This document shows, piece by piece, positions 1-7,416 of a stretch of 30,937 nucleotides of DNA. Each line of letters starts with the position of its first letter. Position 1 is the first letter of the stretch. Source of the stretch: CAYVZU01 sp964455935 (GTDB lineage Bacteria; Fibrobacterota; CAYVZU01); the NCBI GenBank assembly GCA_964455935.1, contig CAYVZU010000033.1:1-30937 (forward strand), given 5' to 3'. The notes under the pieces were generated by a model, which searched no databases, was not told the origin of the DNA, and saw only the letters and a list, made by a program, of their open reading frames with translations. The translations under genes and the position numbers were made by a program.

Positions 1-1028
1 TTTTGTCCATCCTGAATCTGGTGGCGGATTCCTCCCACGTCGCCGCCGACTACCGCCGCCCCTTTCCACATTGCTTCGGTCACGGTAAGGCCAAAGCCCT
101 CGCGAATGGATTTCTGGACTACCACTGCCGCCTTGCGCTGAAGGGCGTTGACCAGGGCCGTGTCCTCATAGCTCAGGATGAGAACGCGGTCACTTGCGTG
201 ACGCAGGAGATCGTCATAAACTTCTTCGCCCTCGGGGTCATCGGTTGCGGGTCCGCCGAGGAGAACAAGGCGCGCATCCACCCGTTTGCGCGTAATTTGA
301 AAAGCTTCGATCACGCCCTCCGGGTCTTTCCAGCGGTCAAAGCGGGACACCTGGACGACCAGAGGGAGATCGGTGGGAATCTGATAGTGGCGCAGCCGCT
401 CATCGATTTCGCGTTTCGACATTTCACGATTCTTAACGGAAAACGGATCCAGAGCCGGGGCAAAACAGAGCTGGGGGATCTTCAGCTTCCGGCGATACTC
501 GGGCAGGCTCAAGACCGCCGCATCATATCGCTCCACGAAATGGCGCAGATAGGACCACAGCCTGGGGTTGGGCGCCGTCAGATCGACGTGACAGCGCCAG
601 ATCCATGGCCCGCGCTTTCTGTAGTGCTCAACCAGCGGCAAAGGCTGCGGATCGTGGACAATCACGAATTCGTGATCCAGGTTGTTGCGCAGCGCATTGC
701 AATACACGGTTCCTTCATAGATCTGTTGCTTGCGCGGAGTCCAGTCGATTTTCGCCCCTTGCAGGGCATTGTGAATCCGCTTTGTCACGCCAAAAAAATC
801 CGACGAGCCCTGGATGATTCTCCATCCGGCCCGAATTCCCAGGCTGTGCATCAACAGCGTCAACGAAGAAAGGAGTTCGGCCACACCCCCGCCGTAATAG
901 GTCGAGCTGATGTGGGTGATGTGACGGCCGGCCAGCGGCTTTGCCTTGGCCTTGAGACGATCAATGGCGTGTCGGCCCACAAGGCGGCCATAATCGCCGG
1001 CCTGACAAACATGGATGGGAGAGGGCAT
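1..1028 (-). CDS. treT: Trehalose synthase TreT-type glycosyltransferase (GT4), C-terminus cut by window edge
   Basis: Retaining GT4 glycosyltransferase expected to make trehalose from NDP-glucose and glucose in the cytoplasm. Translating the minus strand gives an uninterrupted frame of about 342 residues running off the left edge. The N-terminal part reads DYGRLVGRHAIDRLK, then HISSTYYGGGVAELLSSL, the glycine-rich acceptor-side motif typical of TreT. Further on are FFGVTKRIHNALQG, WIWRCHVDLTAPN, VQVSRFDRWKDP and, near the edge, the GT4 nucleotide-sugar signature VQKSIREGFGLTVTEAMWKG. The family is usually a little over 400 residues, so roughly 70 are missing. The start is the ATG at 1028, immediately preceded by an in-frame TGA, with no strong ribosome-binding site visible. 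The long plus-strand frame over the same bases is its antisense shadow. The family assignment is firm; trehalose as product is inferred from the family. Confidence 0.9.
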   Translation of the reverse strand, partial: MPSPIHVCQAGDYGRLVGRHAIDRLKAKAKPLAGRHITHISSTYYGGGVAELLSSLTLLMHSLGIRAGWRIIQGSSDFFGVTKRIHNALQGAKIDWTPRKQQIYEGTVYCNALRNNLDHEFVIVHDPQPLPLVEHYRKRGPWIWRCHVDLTAPNPRLWSYLRHFVERYDAAVLSLPEYRRKLKIPQLCFAPALDPFSVKNREMSKREIDERLRHYQIPTDLPLVVQVSRFDRWKDPEGVIEAFQITRKRVDARLVLLGGPATDDPEGEEVYDDLLRHASDRVLILSYEDTALVNALQRKAAVVVQKSIREGFGLTVTEAMWKGAAVVGGDVGGIRHQIQDGQ

Positions 1029-1543
1029 CCATCAGCGTATCTGCAACTTTTGGGCCTACAAGAAGGGCACTGCAGTCCGCTGGCCCCCGGTCCCGCCAAT
1101 TATGGCAATCTTCCCGGGCGCAAGACTTAAGCGCATTTCAGGTGAAATGGAAAGAAATGGTCTATGGCAAATTCAGCATGCGCAGCAAGGCCGACGGATT
1201 ATCTCATCTTAGCCAGGTCGCCCTGGAAAAGCATGAAAAGAAACGGACGCGCTCTGGTGATCGCATAGCCTAAGTTCATCAAATTCATTCCGACGAAAAG
1301 GGATGGCATAGCATGCAGCGATGCAGCCGCATCGAAATCAAGAAATCAGATTCTATCGCGCAATTCCGTATTCAGTTTCAGATATGTCCATTGACCGGCC
1401 AATCCATTTTGGGCTTGCAGCGAAATCGATGTCATCCCAATTTAGTGGCAAGTGCAAAGGGGCACAAGCGTTCCCATGTTGCGGTTGCTTGCATTTTGTT
1501 TTCTGCCGATGCATCTTATGTGTTTCGAAGCGGCAGGAATTCT
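1029..1543. other. Gene-free stretch between treT and the glyoxalase pseudogene
   Basis: No convincing gene is present on either strand. On the minus strand an ATG at 1136 opens a short frame reading LAPGKIAIIGGTGGQ, which resembles the first beta-strand and glycine loop of an NAD(P)-binding domain. It stops at 1056 after 26 codons, so at most it is a remnant. The rest shows no terminator, promoter or repeat that I can support. Together with the broken genes that follow, it looks like a decaying segment. Confidence 0.4.
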
Positions 1544-1986
1544 ATGGAAGTAAGTTTCAGACATGTCGCAATTGTTGTCAGATCCATGGAAAAGATGTTG
1601 CCATTCTACCGGGATATCTTGGGATTCCGGATCAAGAGAGATTTCACCATAGGCTCCCCGGAATTCCAAAAGGGAATTGGCCTGCGCGGTGCGTTCATTT
1701 GGGAATTCCGGGCTCGAAGGTGGAACTTGAATTATTCGAGTTTGCGGCTCCGTATAAGGCCGACGCCAAGTGGCCGCATGTTAGTGATCCAGGATTCCGG
1801 CATATTGCGCTGGTTGTGCCCAATATGGACCGGGCCGTTTCCGAACTAAGGAAGAAAGGTGTCGAATTCATATCGGAACCCATCCGTTTCGAAACTCCCA
1901 AGGAGATAAAGGGCTTCTGCTTTGTCTATACAAGAGACCCGGAAGAAAACATCATCGAACTCAACGAAATGCCGGAAGGTGCGTAA
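1544..1986 (+). pseudogene. Glyoxalase / vicinal-oxygen-chelate family protein, frameshifted
   Basis: VOC-fold metalloenzyme or binding protein of unknown substrate. The ATG at 1544 follows an AGGA ribosome-binding site and starts MEVSFRHVAIVVRSMEKM, then FYRDILGFRI, the standard first half of a glyoxalase module (metal-binding His near residue 7). After GIGLRGA, around base 1690, this frame becomes nonsense. The frame one base earlier continues in register with VHLGIPGSKVELELFEF, then GFRHIALVVPNMDRAVSELR and DPEENIIELNEMPEG to a TAA at 1986. A single missing base near 1690-1693 (for example one G in the GCG-GTT context) would restore a 147-residue protein of normal size, with the second-half His (FRHIAL) and Glu (NIIELNE) ligands. 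It is either a real one-base deletion or an assembly error. The substrate is unknown. Confidence 0.85.
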
Positions 1987-2001
1987 AACAAAGGAGGGAG
2001 A

Positions 2002-2126
2002 GTGCCGAATCCGAACTGGAAAGCCTTTTTCTTTCCGTGCAATGGTCTTCGGGAAAGTATCCGGACAAACTGAAGCTCGCCATGCGCAATTCGGACGCGG
2101 TGTATTCCGCGTGGGAGGACCGAATT
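2002..2126 (+). pseudogene. Remnant of a GNAT-family N-acetyltransferase (N-terminal part only)
   Basis: Directly after the glyoxalase there is a strong ribosome-binding site (AAAGGAGGGAGA, 1989-2001) and a GTG at 2002. The GTG frame terminates quickly. The frame one base earlier reads ELESLFLSVQWSSGKYPDKL and then AMRNSDAVYSAWEDRI, matching the first alpha-helices and beta-strand of a common bacterial GNAT subfamily. After about base 2126 the similarity ends, and none of the acetyl-CoA-binding segment (R/Q-x-x-G-x-G/A) can be found in any frame. The gene therefore seems to have a frameshift close to its start and to have lost its C-terminal two thirds. Its position suggests a former two-gene unit with the glyoxalase. 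Confidence 0.6.
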
Positions 2127-2401
2127 CAGCCGGCCTTCTGGAGTGGTGAGACAAATGGTTCAGATGCGGCCAGAATTTTTGGCCCAGGGCATTACCCGAC
2201 AGTCCCTTCCTCGCCACCCCGGGCGGACAGGATTTCCGCCGCACCCAGCCAACAGCAGGCCAGCGAAGCCGGGAAATTCCGTTGCGGATAGCGATCCCAA
2301 GCCAAAAACATCGCACATGATCACGTAGGCCCGTTTCACACTCTTCTCCCCCGAAGAAGCGGGTTCCCTGGACAGTGCGCCAGAAATTTCTTGTATTTCA
2401 A
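2127..2401. other. Gene-free stretch downstream of the GNAT remnant
   Basis: I find no recognisable protein on either strand here. Several short open frames exist on both strands but none has family features or a ribosome-binding site. Composition is GC-rich until about 2385 and then turns AT-rich into the control region of the next gene. Confidence 0.35.
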
Positions 2402-2458
2402 AAACAAGCGCATAAAATCTACGCTTGCCTTGATAAATTAGCGCTTGTTTATTATATT
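2402..2458 (+). promoter_or_regulatory. Promoter with overlapping inverted-repeat operator upstream of AAA/DUF4143 ATPase
   Basis: A sigma70-like promoter is visible: TTGATA at 2430-2435, a 17-base spacer and TATATT at 2453-2458. The spacer contains GCGCTTGTTT (2441-2450), the exact reverse complement of AAACAAGCGC at 2402-2411. A third half-site, CGCTTG, lies at 2422-2427 next to the -35 hexamer. Half-sites on both sides of, and within, a promoter are typical of a repressor operator, so autoregulation or a dedicated regulator is inferred. The first transcribed base would be near 2465, leaving a leader of about 108 bases before the ATG at 2573. Confidence 0.6.
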
Positions 2459-2572
2459 ATTTTCAAAGTAAACATGCCAGTGTAAGGGCACCGTATATTC
2501 AGGTATGAAGGGCTTTCGGTTGCTCTGATTGACAGAACCGGCGGTTTCGGCTTCCTTTAGAGGACCAATCCC

Positions 2573-3949
2573 ATGAAACGTTTTGCGGAAGACCACCTCA
2601 GCAGCTGGATCAGCTCACCGGGACGCAAACCATTAGTGATCCGGGGTGCGCGCCAGGTCGGCAAATCAACCCTGGTCCGCAATTTCGCCCGCAACCACAA
2701 TATGACCCTCCACGAGATCAATTTCGAAAAGAAACCCCTTTTGTCAGAGGTATTCAGGAGCAAGAACACCGATGAGATCCTTCGTGAACTTCAGCTCGTT
2801 GCGGGGGCCGGGCCTGTTGTGCCGGGCAGCAGCATTCTCTTCCTGGATGAAATTCAGGCGGCACCGGAAGCGATTCCCGCCCTGCGGTACTTTTATGAAG
2901 AACGGCCCGACATTCCCGTCATAGCCGCGGGCTCCCTTCTTGAATTCGCGCTTGCCAAGGCCAACTTCTCCATGCCCGTAGGGAGGATCGAGTATCTCTA
3001 CCTTGGCCCGATGACGTTTCAGGAATTCCTGCTTGCGGCCGATGAAACCGCCCTGATCCAATACCTTCGCGATTACGCGCCACGCCAATCGCCTTCGGTT
3101 GCTGCCCACGAGAAACTGCTGGGCAGGTTGCGGGAGTATCTGCTGGTCGGCGGAATGCCGGAAGCATTGAATGCTTTTTTGTCGTCCCATAGCTTCGAGC
3201 CGGTATTCAAAGTCCATGATTCCATTCTGGAAACCTACCGGGATGATTTCTCGAAGTATGCTTCGCACGCGGACCTGATCCGGCTTCACAAGGTCTTCGA
3301 CTGGGTTCCTTCCGCCATAGGCGAGAAATTCAAGCCAACCCGTATTGACGAACAGGAGAAGAGCGCCCGCATCCGCGCTGCAACGGATTTGCTCATTCGT
3401 GCCGGGGTGGTGGCCCCCGTAGTGCATTCCTCCTGCTCGGGATTGCCATTGCAGGCCGGCGCCGATGAGCGCATCTTCAAGCCCCTCTTTCTCGATGTGG
3501 GACTCATGAACGGGGTGCGCGGCGTTCGGGAACTGTCAACTGCCAGGCTTATGTCGGTCCAGTTTCTGAATGAAGGCAAGATGGCCGAGCAGTTTGTGGG
3601 GCAGCACCTACTCTACTACGAAGGACACGGCCGCAAGCCTGCGCTGCATTATTGGCTTCGGGAGGAGCGAGCCAGCGGGGCGGAAGTGGATTTTGTAATT
3701 ACATCGGGCGAGGCCGTTGTGCCTGTTGAGGTCAAGGCGGGGTTGAGCGGCAGCATAAAATCCATTATACAGTTTGTGGCACAGAAACGGAGTCGACTTG
3801 CGGTCCGTTTCGATCAGAACCAGCCCTCTTGCAGCACCGTATCGCATTCCTTAAAAACCGGCAGTGGGACGGCCGTTGCCGAGTTCGTTTTCCTTTCCCT
3901 GCCGCTATACATGGTGGAAGAAACCACGCGCCTAGTGAGGCTGTGCTGA
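2573..3949 (+). CDS. AAA-family ATPase with C-terminal DUF4143 domain
   Basis: A 458-residue protein of the AAA_14 + DUF4143 type, common in bacteria and archaea and of unproven function. It has Walker A GARQVGKS at residues 25-32 and Walker B ILFLDE at 88-93, followed by a sensor-like IAAGSLLEF. The DUF4143 part ends with GAEVDFVI and VPVEVKAG, the E-x-D...E-x-K pattern of a PD-(D/E)XK nuclease-like fold. Start: the ATG at 2573 with AGAGGA nine bases upstream. It stands alone behind its own operator-bearing promoter, in an accessory region. A second member of the family lies at 5564-7009, but the two diverge clearly outside the ATPase motifs. A mobile or defence-related role is often suspected for the family; nothing here proves it. 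Confidence 0.9.
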   Translation: MKRFAEDHLSSWISSPGRKPLVIRGARQVGKSTLVRNFARNHNMTLHEINFEKKPLLSEVFRSKNTDEILRELQLVAGAGPVVPGSSILFLDEIQAAPEAIPALRYFYEERPDIPVIAAGSLLEFALAKANFSMPVGRIEYLYLGPMTFQEFLLAADETALIQYLRDYAPRQSPSVAAHEKLLGRLREYLLVGGMPEALNAFLSSHSFEPVFKVHDSILETYRDDFSKYASHADLIRLHKVFDWVPSAIGEKFKPTRIDEQEKSARIRAATDLLIRAGVVAPVVHSSCSGLPLQAGADERIFKPLFLDVGLMNGVRGVRELSTARLMSVQFLNEGKMAEQFVGQHLLYYEGHGRKPALHYWLREERASGAEVDFVITSGEAVVPVEVKAGLSGSIKSIIQFVAQKRSRLAVRFDQNQPSCSTVSHSLKTGSGTAVAEFVFLSLPLYMVEETTRLVRLC

Positions 3950-4233
3950 CATGATCGCGGCGGATTGGTCGCTGCATTTCCAGCCAGCATAGTTCGGAAC
4001 GTGCCCGCGGTGCGCCACACAGAAGCGGGCGAGCCCCTTCAGGCGGCGGTCAGACCGCGCGGCCCAAAACGGGGGCTTCTCATTTTGCTGAATCCCCGCG
4101 ACCGGGCCTTCATCGAACCGCACACGAAATACGTTCTTCCCGGCCGCTTCCTTTATATTTTCATTCGTGAACCGGTCGATGAAAACCTTCGCTGCACCCC
4201 GCGTGCGGGTGCGCGACATCCGAAAGTTGATTA
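3950..4233. other. Intergenic region with an unsupported 95-codon minus-strand frame
   Basis: A minus-strand open frame from 4219 to 3932 begins MSRTRTRGAAKVFIDRFTNE and is divergent to the desaturase gene that starts at 4234. It overlaps the last bases of the ATPase gene. I recognise no family, see no clear ribosome-binding site, and its Trp/Arg/Cys-rich second half looks like translated non-coding DNA. It could be a degraded small gene. No terminator is visible after the ATPase. Confidence 0.2.
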
Positions 4234-4998
4234 ATGAACGGTGCTGTGACGCATTGTGTGAGGGCTGAAACTCCCGAACGGTTATTGCAGCTCCGCCAGC
4301 AGCAATTTAATGCGGCCATGGATGCATACGAGAAAAAGAAGACCTACGTACGCACTGGCTTGGCTGTGTCGGTCATTAATGTTTCACTTCAAGCGGGGCT
4401 TCTCGTTGTGGCGTTGCAGCCCAGTATCGGGGTGCGAGGACAGATCATCGCGCTGGCCGCGGCTTTTGTTCTGGCCGATTTTCTAAACGGCTTTGTTCAT
4501 CTCCTGCTGGACAACAGCGATCACTACACATCCTTTTGGGGGCCGTTTATCGCTGCCTTTCATTTGCACCACAGGACGCCGCTATACAAGAGAAGGAATA
4601 TCCTCCTTGTTTATTTCCAGGAGGCCGGCTCGAAAATATGGCTCTCCTTCTACTTCGCGGGTGTGGCGGTTGCGGCCGGTATGCTGAACATCAATCCTGT
4701 TGTCCTTCATGCCCTGGTTTATTTCGGGATCTTCTCATGCCTGGCGGAGGTCTCGCATTACTGCTGCCATGTTTCAAGTTCGCCGGTGCCGAAATTACTT
4801 GCCCGGTTGGGAATTTTCATGACAAAGCGCCACCACGGCAGACACCACCTGGAGGACAACAACAGGTATGCCTTTCTAAACGGGATGAGCGACCCGCTTC
4901 TGAATTGGATCGCCATCCGGTTTTTCAAGGGCTACAAGACAACCACCGATTTGCACTATGCAAACTATTCCGGCGCAGGCACCAGCAATCGGGAATAG
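4234..4998 (+). CDS. CarF/PEDS1 (TMEM189)-type lipid desaturase
   Basis: Integral membrane di-iron lipid desaturase of the TMEM189/Kua family. Characterised members (CarF of myxobacteria, PEDS1 of animals) introduce the vinyl-ether bond that makes plasmalogens from alkyl-ether phospholipids. This 254-residue protein has hydrophobic segments at about residues 42-61, 68-91, 134-151 and 155-172. It carries the full histidine set: FLNGFVH (H89), H97, FHLHHRTP (H110, H112, H113), EVSHYCCH (H175, H179) and KRHHGRHHLEDNNRYAFLNG (H200, H201, H204, H205), then the conserved MSDPLLN. Start: the ATG at 4234, poorly supported by its upstream bases; the ATG at 4318 would remove about 28 residues without touching the membrane part. 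It is isolated, with no lipid-synthesis neighbours. The exact substrate is inferred from the family. Confidence 0.85.
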   Translation: MNGAVTHCVRAETPERLLQLRQQQFNAAMDAYEKKKTYVRTGLAVSVINVSLQAGLLVVALQPSIGVRGQIIALAAAFVLADFLNGFVHLLLDNSDHYTSFWGPFIAAFHLHHRTPLYKRRNILLVYFQEAGSKIWLSFYFAGVAVAAGMLNINPVVLHALVYFGIFSCLAEVSHYCCHVSSSPVPKLLARLGIFMTKRHHGRHHLEDNNRYAFLNGMSDPLLNWIAIRFFKGYKTTTDLHYANYSGAGTSNRE

Positions 4999-5025
4999 GC
5001 AGGGCCGCCGGGGGGCGCGGCGAGA

Positions 5026-5151
5026 TCAGGCGATGGAATTCCAGCAGCGCTCTTTGATTCTCTCGGCGATTTCCAGGGCGGCCAGACCGTTGCGGGCCGA
5101 AGGCCAGCCCAGATCGCCTTCACACTTGAATTCTGCCTTGTTCCAGTGCAT
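5026..5151 (-). other. Possible 41-residue minus-strand ORF or gene remnant
   Basis: A minus-strand frame from an ATG at 5151 to a TGA ending at 5026 reads with CEGDLGWPSARNGLAALEIA and ends ERIKERCWNSIA. The segment resembles the C-terminal end of a larger enzyme more than a free small protein. I cannot name the family, and the frame upstream of the ATG is open for only about another 15 codons. It overlaps the leader of the plus-strand gene at 5218. Treat as a fossil or chance frame. Confidence 0.25.
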
Positions 5152-5217
5152 CTTTGGAGCTGTAGCCGGTTTTTCTGTTTGCCGGAGGATAGCCCGCAAG
5201 CCCCTCCAGGAGACACC

Positions 5218-5427
5218 ATGGACGATGCCAAATCTTCTTCGGACGGCTTAAAGGAATGCCTTGCCGCCCAGGTCGAAGAAATTAAAAGACACAAATGGAA
5301 CCTGGGTGTCGAACTGGGCCGCGATCCGCTGGAGGTCCGCAGCCTCAATGACATTTGCCGGGATTGGATTGAAAAGTACGCCGGCAGCTTCAGGAAGTGG
5401 TGGGAAGAGAGGAAGCAGAAGCCTTGA
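5218..5427 (+). CDS. Small conserved-looking hypothetical protein (69 aa)
   Basis: A 69-residue soluble, charged protein starting at the ATG 5218, which has a good ribosome-binding site (AGGAG, five bases upstream). It reads EEIKRHKWNLGVELGRD, followed by an acidic/hydrophobic linker and DWIEKYAGSFRKWWEER at the end. Small proteins with a His-Lys-Trp segment, a Gly-x-Asp and a C-terminal W-x-x-x-Y/H-A-x-x-x-R/W helix occur beside many bacterial genes and have no assigned function. No membrane segment or signal peptide is present. It stands between the lipid desaturase and the convergent ATPase gene at 5564 and is probably monocistronic. Confidence 0.65.
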   Translation: MDDAKSSSDGLKECLAAQVEEIKRHKWNLGVELGRDPLEVRSLNDICRDWIEKYAGSFRKWWEERKQKP

Positions 5428-5563
5428 GCCCATGGTCGGCCAAAAGGCTATTTATTCTAAGCCAGCGAAGCCGGGGTCCTGATCACCGGGATTCTGCCAA
5501 GGTGGCTGACGGCAACGGCTTGCTTGTGGGCCAACGTGCACATCTGCGCGTATCCTGGTGCGC

Positions 5564-7009
5564 TTAGGAAGGTACGGGAGCGAGTCCCTGCAGAATGTGC
5601 TGCCCGCGAATGATATTGAACCCAAGCATGTAGCAGTAAAGGCTTGCCGGAACAAAGTCGAATGTTACGCTCGATATTATCTTTTCGCCTTTCAGGGTCC
5701 TGGATGTCACCATGGCCCGGGTCAGGTTCTGTTCATGGCAGAACCGCAACAGGCTTTTTAATTCCTCAGGCTTCCGATAATAGCGGTCTGACCACTTCAC
5801 CTCAATCGCCCATTCTGCCTTCTGTTTGGGGCCAAGGCAGACAATATCAATTTCGCCATTCTGCCAGCGTGCGTAGTGAAGGACCGTCTGCGAATGGAAC
5901 CATTGTGAGAAGATGGCGGTTTCCACCAAGGGGCCCATGACCTCGTCCTCCCCGGTGACCGGCGAGAAAAGGGCGGCCCGCATGGAAGGATTTGACAGAT
6001 AAACCTTGAAGAAGTTCGCGCGCTGGAAACGTTTGGCGGTTCGGTCAACACGGTGTATTGTTCGGATAAGGAAAGCAGCCTCAAGATATTCAACATACCT
6101 CTTAATTGTCGTCTTCGAGACTCCCGATCCTTTGGAGAGTTCGTCCAGAGAAACTTCGCCCGCCGTATTGAAAGCAAGAGTCGTAAACAGATAATTAAGC
6201 TCCTGCACATCCTGAATGCCGTACAGGCTCGGCAAATCCCGCAGGAGCACCTTATCAATAATGTCGCTCTTGATAAATCGGGATGGGTCGGCTTGAATTT
6301 CGGGCGATAGGGCGAGCTCGGGGTAGCCTCCGAAATTGAGATAATTGATGAAGTGCTCATTGAGCTTGTCAATATCGGGGCTGTCGAGTGTCTTTGCGAA
6401 ACCCCTTTCGGTGGCATCGACGTACACCAAATCGGTTTTGTCCAAGAGCTTTGTGTATTCGTAGAATGTGAGAGGGGGCAGCATGAAGTCGGTGAATCTG
6501 CCGGCCCCCGATTCCGCGCTCTTCATGCGCAAGGCAGCGGCCGCCGACCCGGAAACCACGCATTTTATCTTACCATGGCCGTCCACCAGGGCTTTAACGT
6601 GTTGTTCCCAATCGCGCAGATATTGGATTTCGTCCAGAAAAAGGTAGCACGGCTCGCCATCGACCTTCGAACTGGTCGCGGACTCGAAGACCCCGAGCAA
6701 TTCGTCCAGGGAAAGCCCGTTATAGATTGGGTGGTCGACCGCAGCATAACAGACCAACGTGGGGCGAATACCGCTTGAAATAAGTCTCCTGATCGCGTGA
6801 TGGATGAGTACCGTTTTCCCAACGCGGCGCGGCCCCAAAAGAACGACTGCTCGCCTTATTTTAAGGTCGGTCAGCAATGGGTAGAGGAGCTCCAGGTAGG
6901 GACGCTCTTTCAGTTGCGCGTAGTTGGCAGGAAGTGAAGATAGATCCCGCCACCATGGATTCTCTGCTTCGAGGCGTGCCTTAACTTGATCTATTGGTAT
7001 TGTTTTCAT
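5564..7009 (-). CDS. AAA-family ATPase with C-terminal DUF4143 domain
   Basis: A 481-residue protein of the same broad family as the one at 2573, but of a different subgroup with a longer N-terminal region (NPWWRDLSSLP). Walker A is GPRRVGKT at residues 59-66 and Walker B is YLFLDE at 122-127, followed by IQYLRDWEQHVKALVD. Next comes a segment resembling a winged helix (SLDELSKGSGVSKTTIKRYVEYLE). The nuclease-like C-terminal part has NGEIDIVC and WAIEVKWS (E-x-D...E-x-K). It starts at the ATG 7009. A 150-bp palindromic element and an AT-rich promoter with a palindrome lie directly upstream. The function is unknown; nucleic-acid-related ATPase activity is inferred. Confidence 0.9.
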   Translation of the reverse strand: MKTIPIDQVKARLEAENPWWRDLSSLPANYAQLKERPYLELLYPLLTDLKIRRAVVLLGPRRVGKTVLIHHAIRRLISSGIRPTLVCYAAVDHPIYNGLSLDELLGVFESATSSKVDGEPCYLFLDEIQYLRDWEQHVKALVDGHGKIKCVVSGSAAAALRMKSAESGAGRFTDFMLPPLTFYEYTKLLDKTDLVYVDATERGFAKTLDSPDIDKLNEHFINYLNFGGYPELALSPEIQADPSRFIKSDIIDKVLLRDLPSLYGIQDVQELNYLFTTLAFNTAGEVSLDELSKGSGVSKTTIKRYVEYLEAAFLIRTIHRVDRTAKRFQRANFFKVYLSNPSMRAALFSPVTGEDEVMGPLVETAIFSQWFHSQTVLHYARWQNGEIDIVCLGPKQKAEWAIEVKWSDRYYRKPEELKSLLRFCHEQNLTRAMVTSRTLKGEKIISSVTFDFVPASLYCYMLGFNIIRGQHILQGLAPVPS

Positions 7010-7021
7010 ATAATCCCAAAA

Positions 7022-7171
7022 ACCGCAGTTGATTCACGGCGAATAGCGCCAACATCTTGAGCGCCAAGGGATTTCCACCTCCTCGGCGTATCACCTGCTG
7101 ATACGCAGTCGTCAGTGCGCATCCCTTGGCATCTCAAGCTCTTAGCGCTCTTCACCATGCCCAACTGCGGT
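7022..7171. repeat. 150-bp nested palindromic element (MITE-like candidate)
   Basis: The outer ends are ACCGCAGTTG (7022-7031) and CAACTGCGGT (7162-7171), exact reverse complements. On the same axis lie GCCAAGGGAT (7063-7072) and ATCCCTTGGC (7121-7130), CTTGAG (7056-7061) and CTCAAG (7133-7138), and a central perfect hairpin GCGTATCA-CCTGC-TGATACGC (7086-7106). Most of the intervening arm bases also pair, often with transitions. It sits 12 bases upstream of the ATPase start and so would be in its leader. No obvious target-site duplication is visible, and no second copy was found in the window. Confidence 0.75.
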
Positions 7172-7190
7172 CTTTATGATAATATAACAA

Positions 7191-7231
7191 GACTTACCAT
7201 ATAATATCATATTATATATAAGATAAGTCAA
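7191..7231 (-). promoter_or_regulatory. AT-rich promoter and palindrome upstream of the second ATPase
   Basis: On the minus strand TTGACT (7231-7226) could be a -35 hexamer, with GATATT at 7208-7203 (17-base spacer) or TATTAT at 7206-7201 (19-base spacer) as -10. The same bases form a 39-bp imperfect palindrome with perfect six-base ends, GACTTA (7191-7196) and TAAGTC (7224-7229). A palindrome over the -35 is operator-like. Transcription would run through the 150-bp palindromic element before reaching the ATPase ATG at 7009. Between 7232 and 7363 I see nothing else. Confidence 0.4.
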
Positions 7232-7363
7232 TAGTTCTTATCTGTAATCTGCCCGTAACTGCCTATATAACAGCAAGATACGAATGCGCTAATTTTCCCA
7301 AAAGCGATGTCCTGTGCATACGCGTGATGAAAATGCCAAAGTAAGTGCCTATACATAGTAAAT

Positions 7364-7389
7364 AAAAAAGGGCCGCCCAAAGGCGGCCC
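7364..7389 (-). terminator. Rho-independent terminator of the PHP-manC-TPR operon
   Basis: On the minus strand an 8-bp GC stem (7389-7382 pairing with 7377-7370, loop of four bases) is followed by six T at 7369-7364. It lies 28 bases after the stop of the TPR gene, exactly where an operon terminator is expected. Confidence 0.9.
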
Positions 7390-7416
7390 CAACAAAATCA
7401 GAAATTCGGGTTTGGA

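Noticed and set aside
3..1130. Plus-strand 375-codon frame at the left edge
   Set aside because: It is antisense to treT; the minus strand carries clear GT4 motifs, while the plus translation has none.
1056..1136. Minus-strand frame starting MRLSLAPGKIAIIGGTGG
   Set aside because: It resembles an NAD(P)-binding N-terminus but closes after 26 codons, and I could not find a continuation in another frame that I trust.
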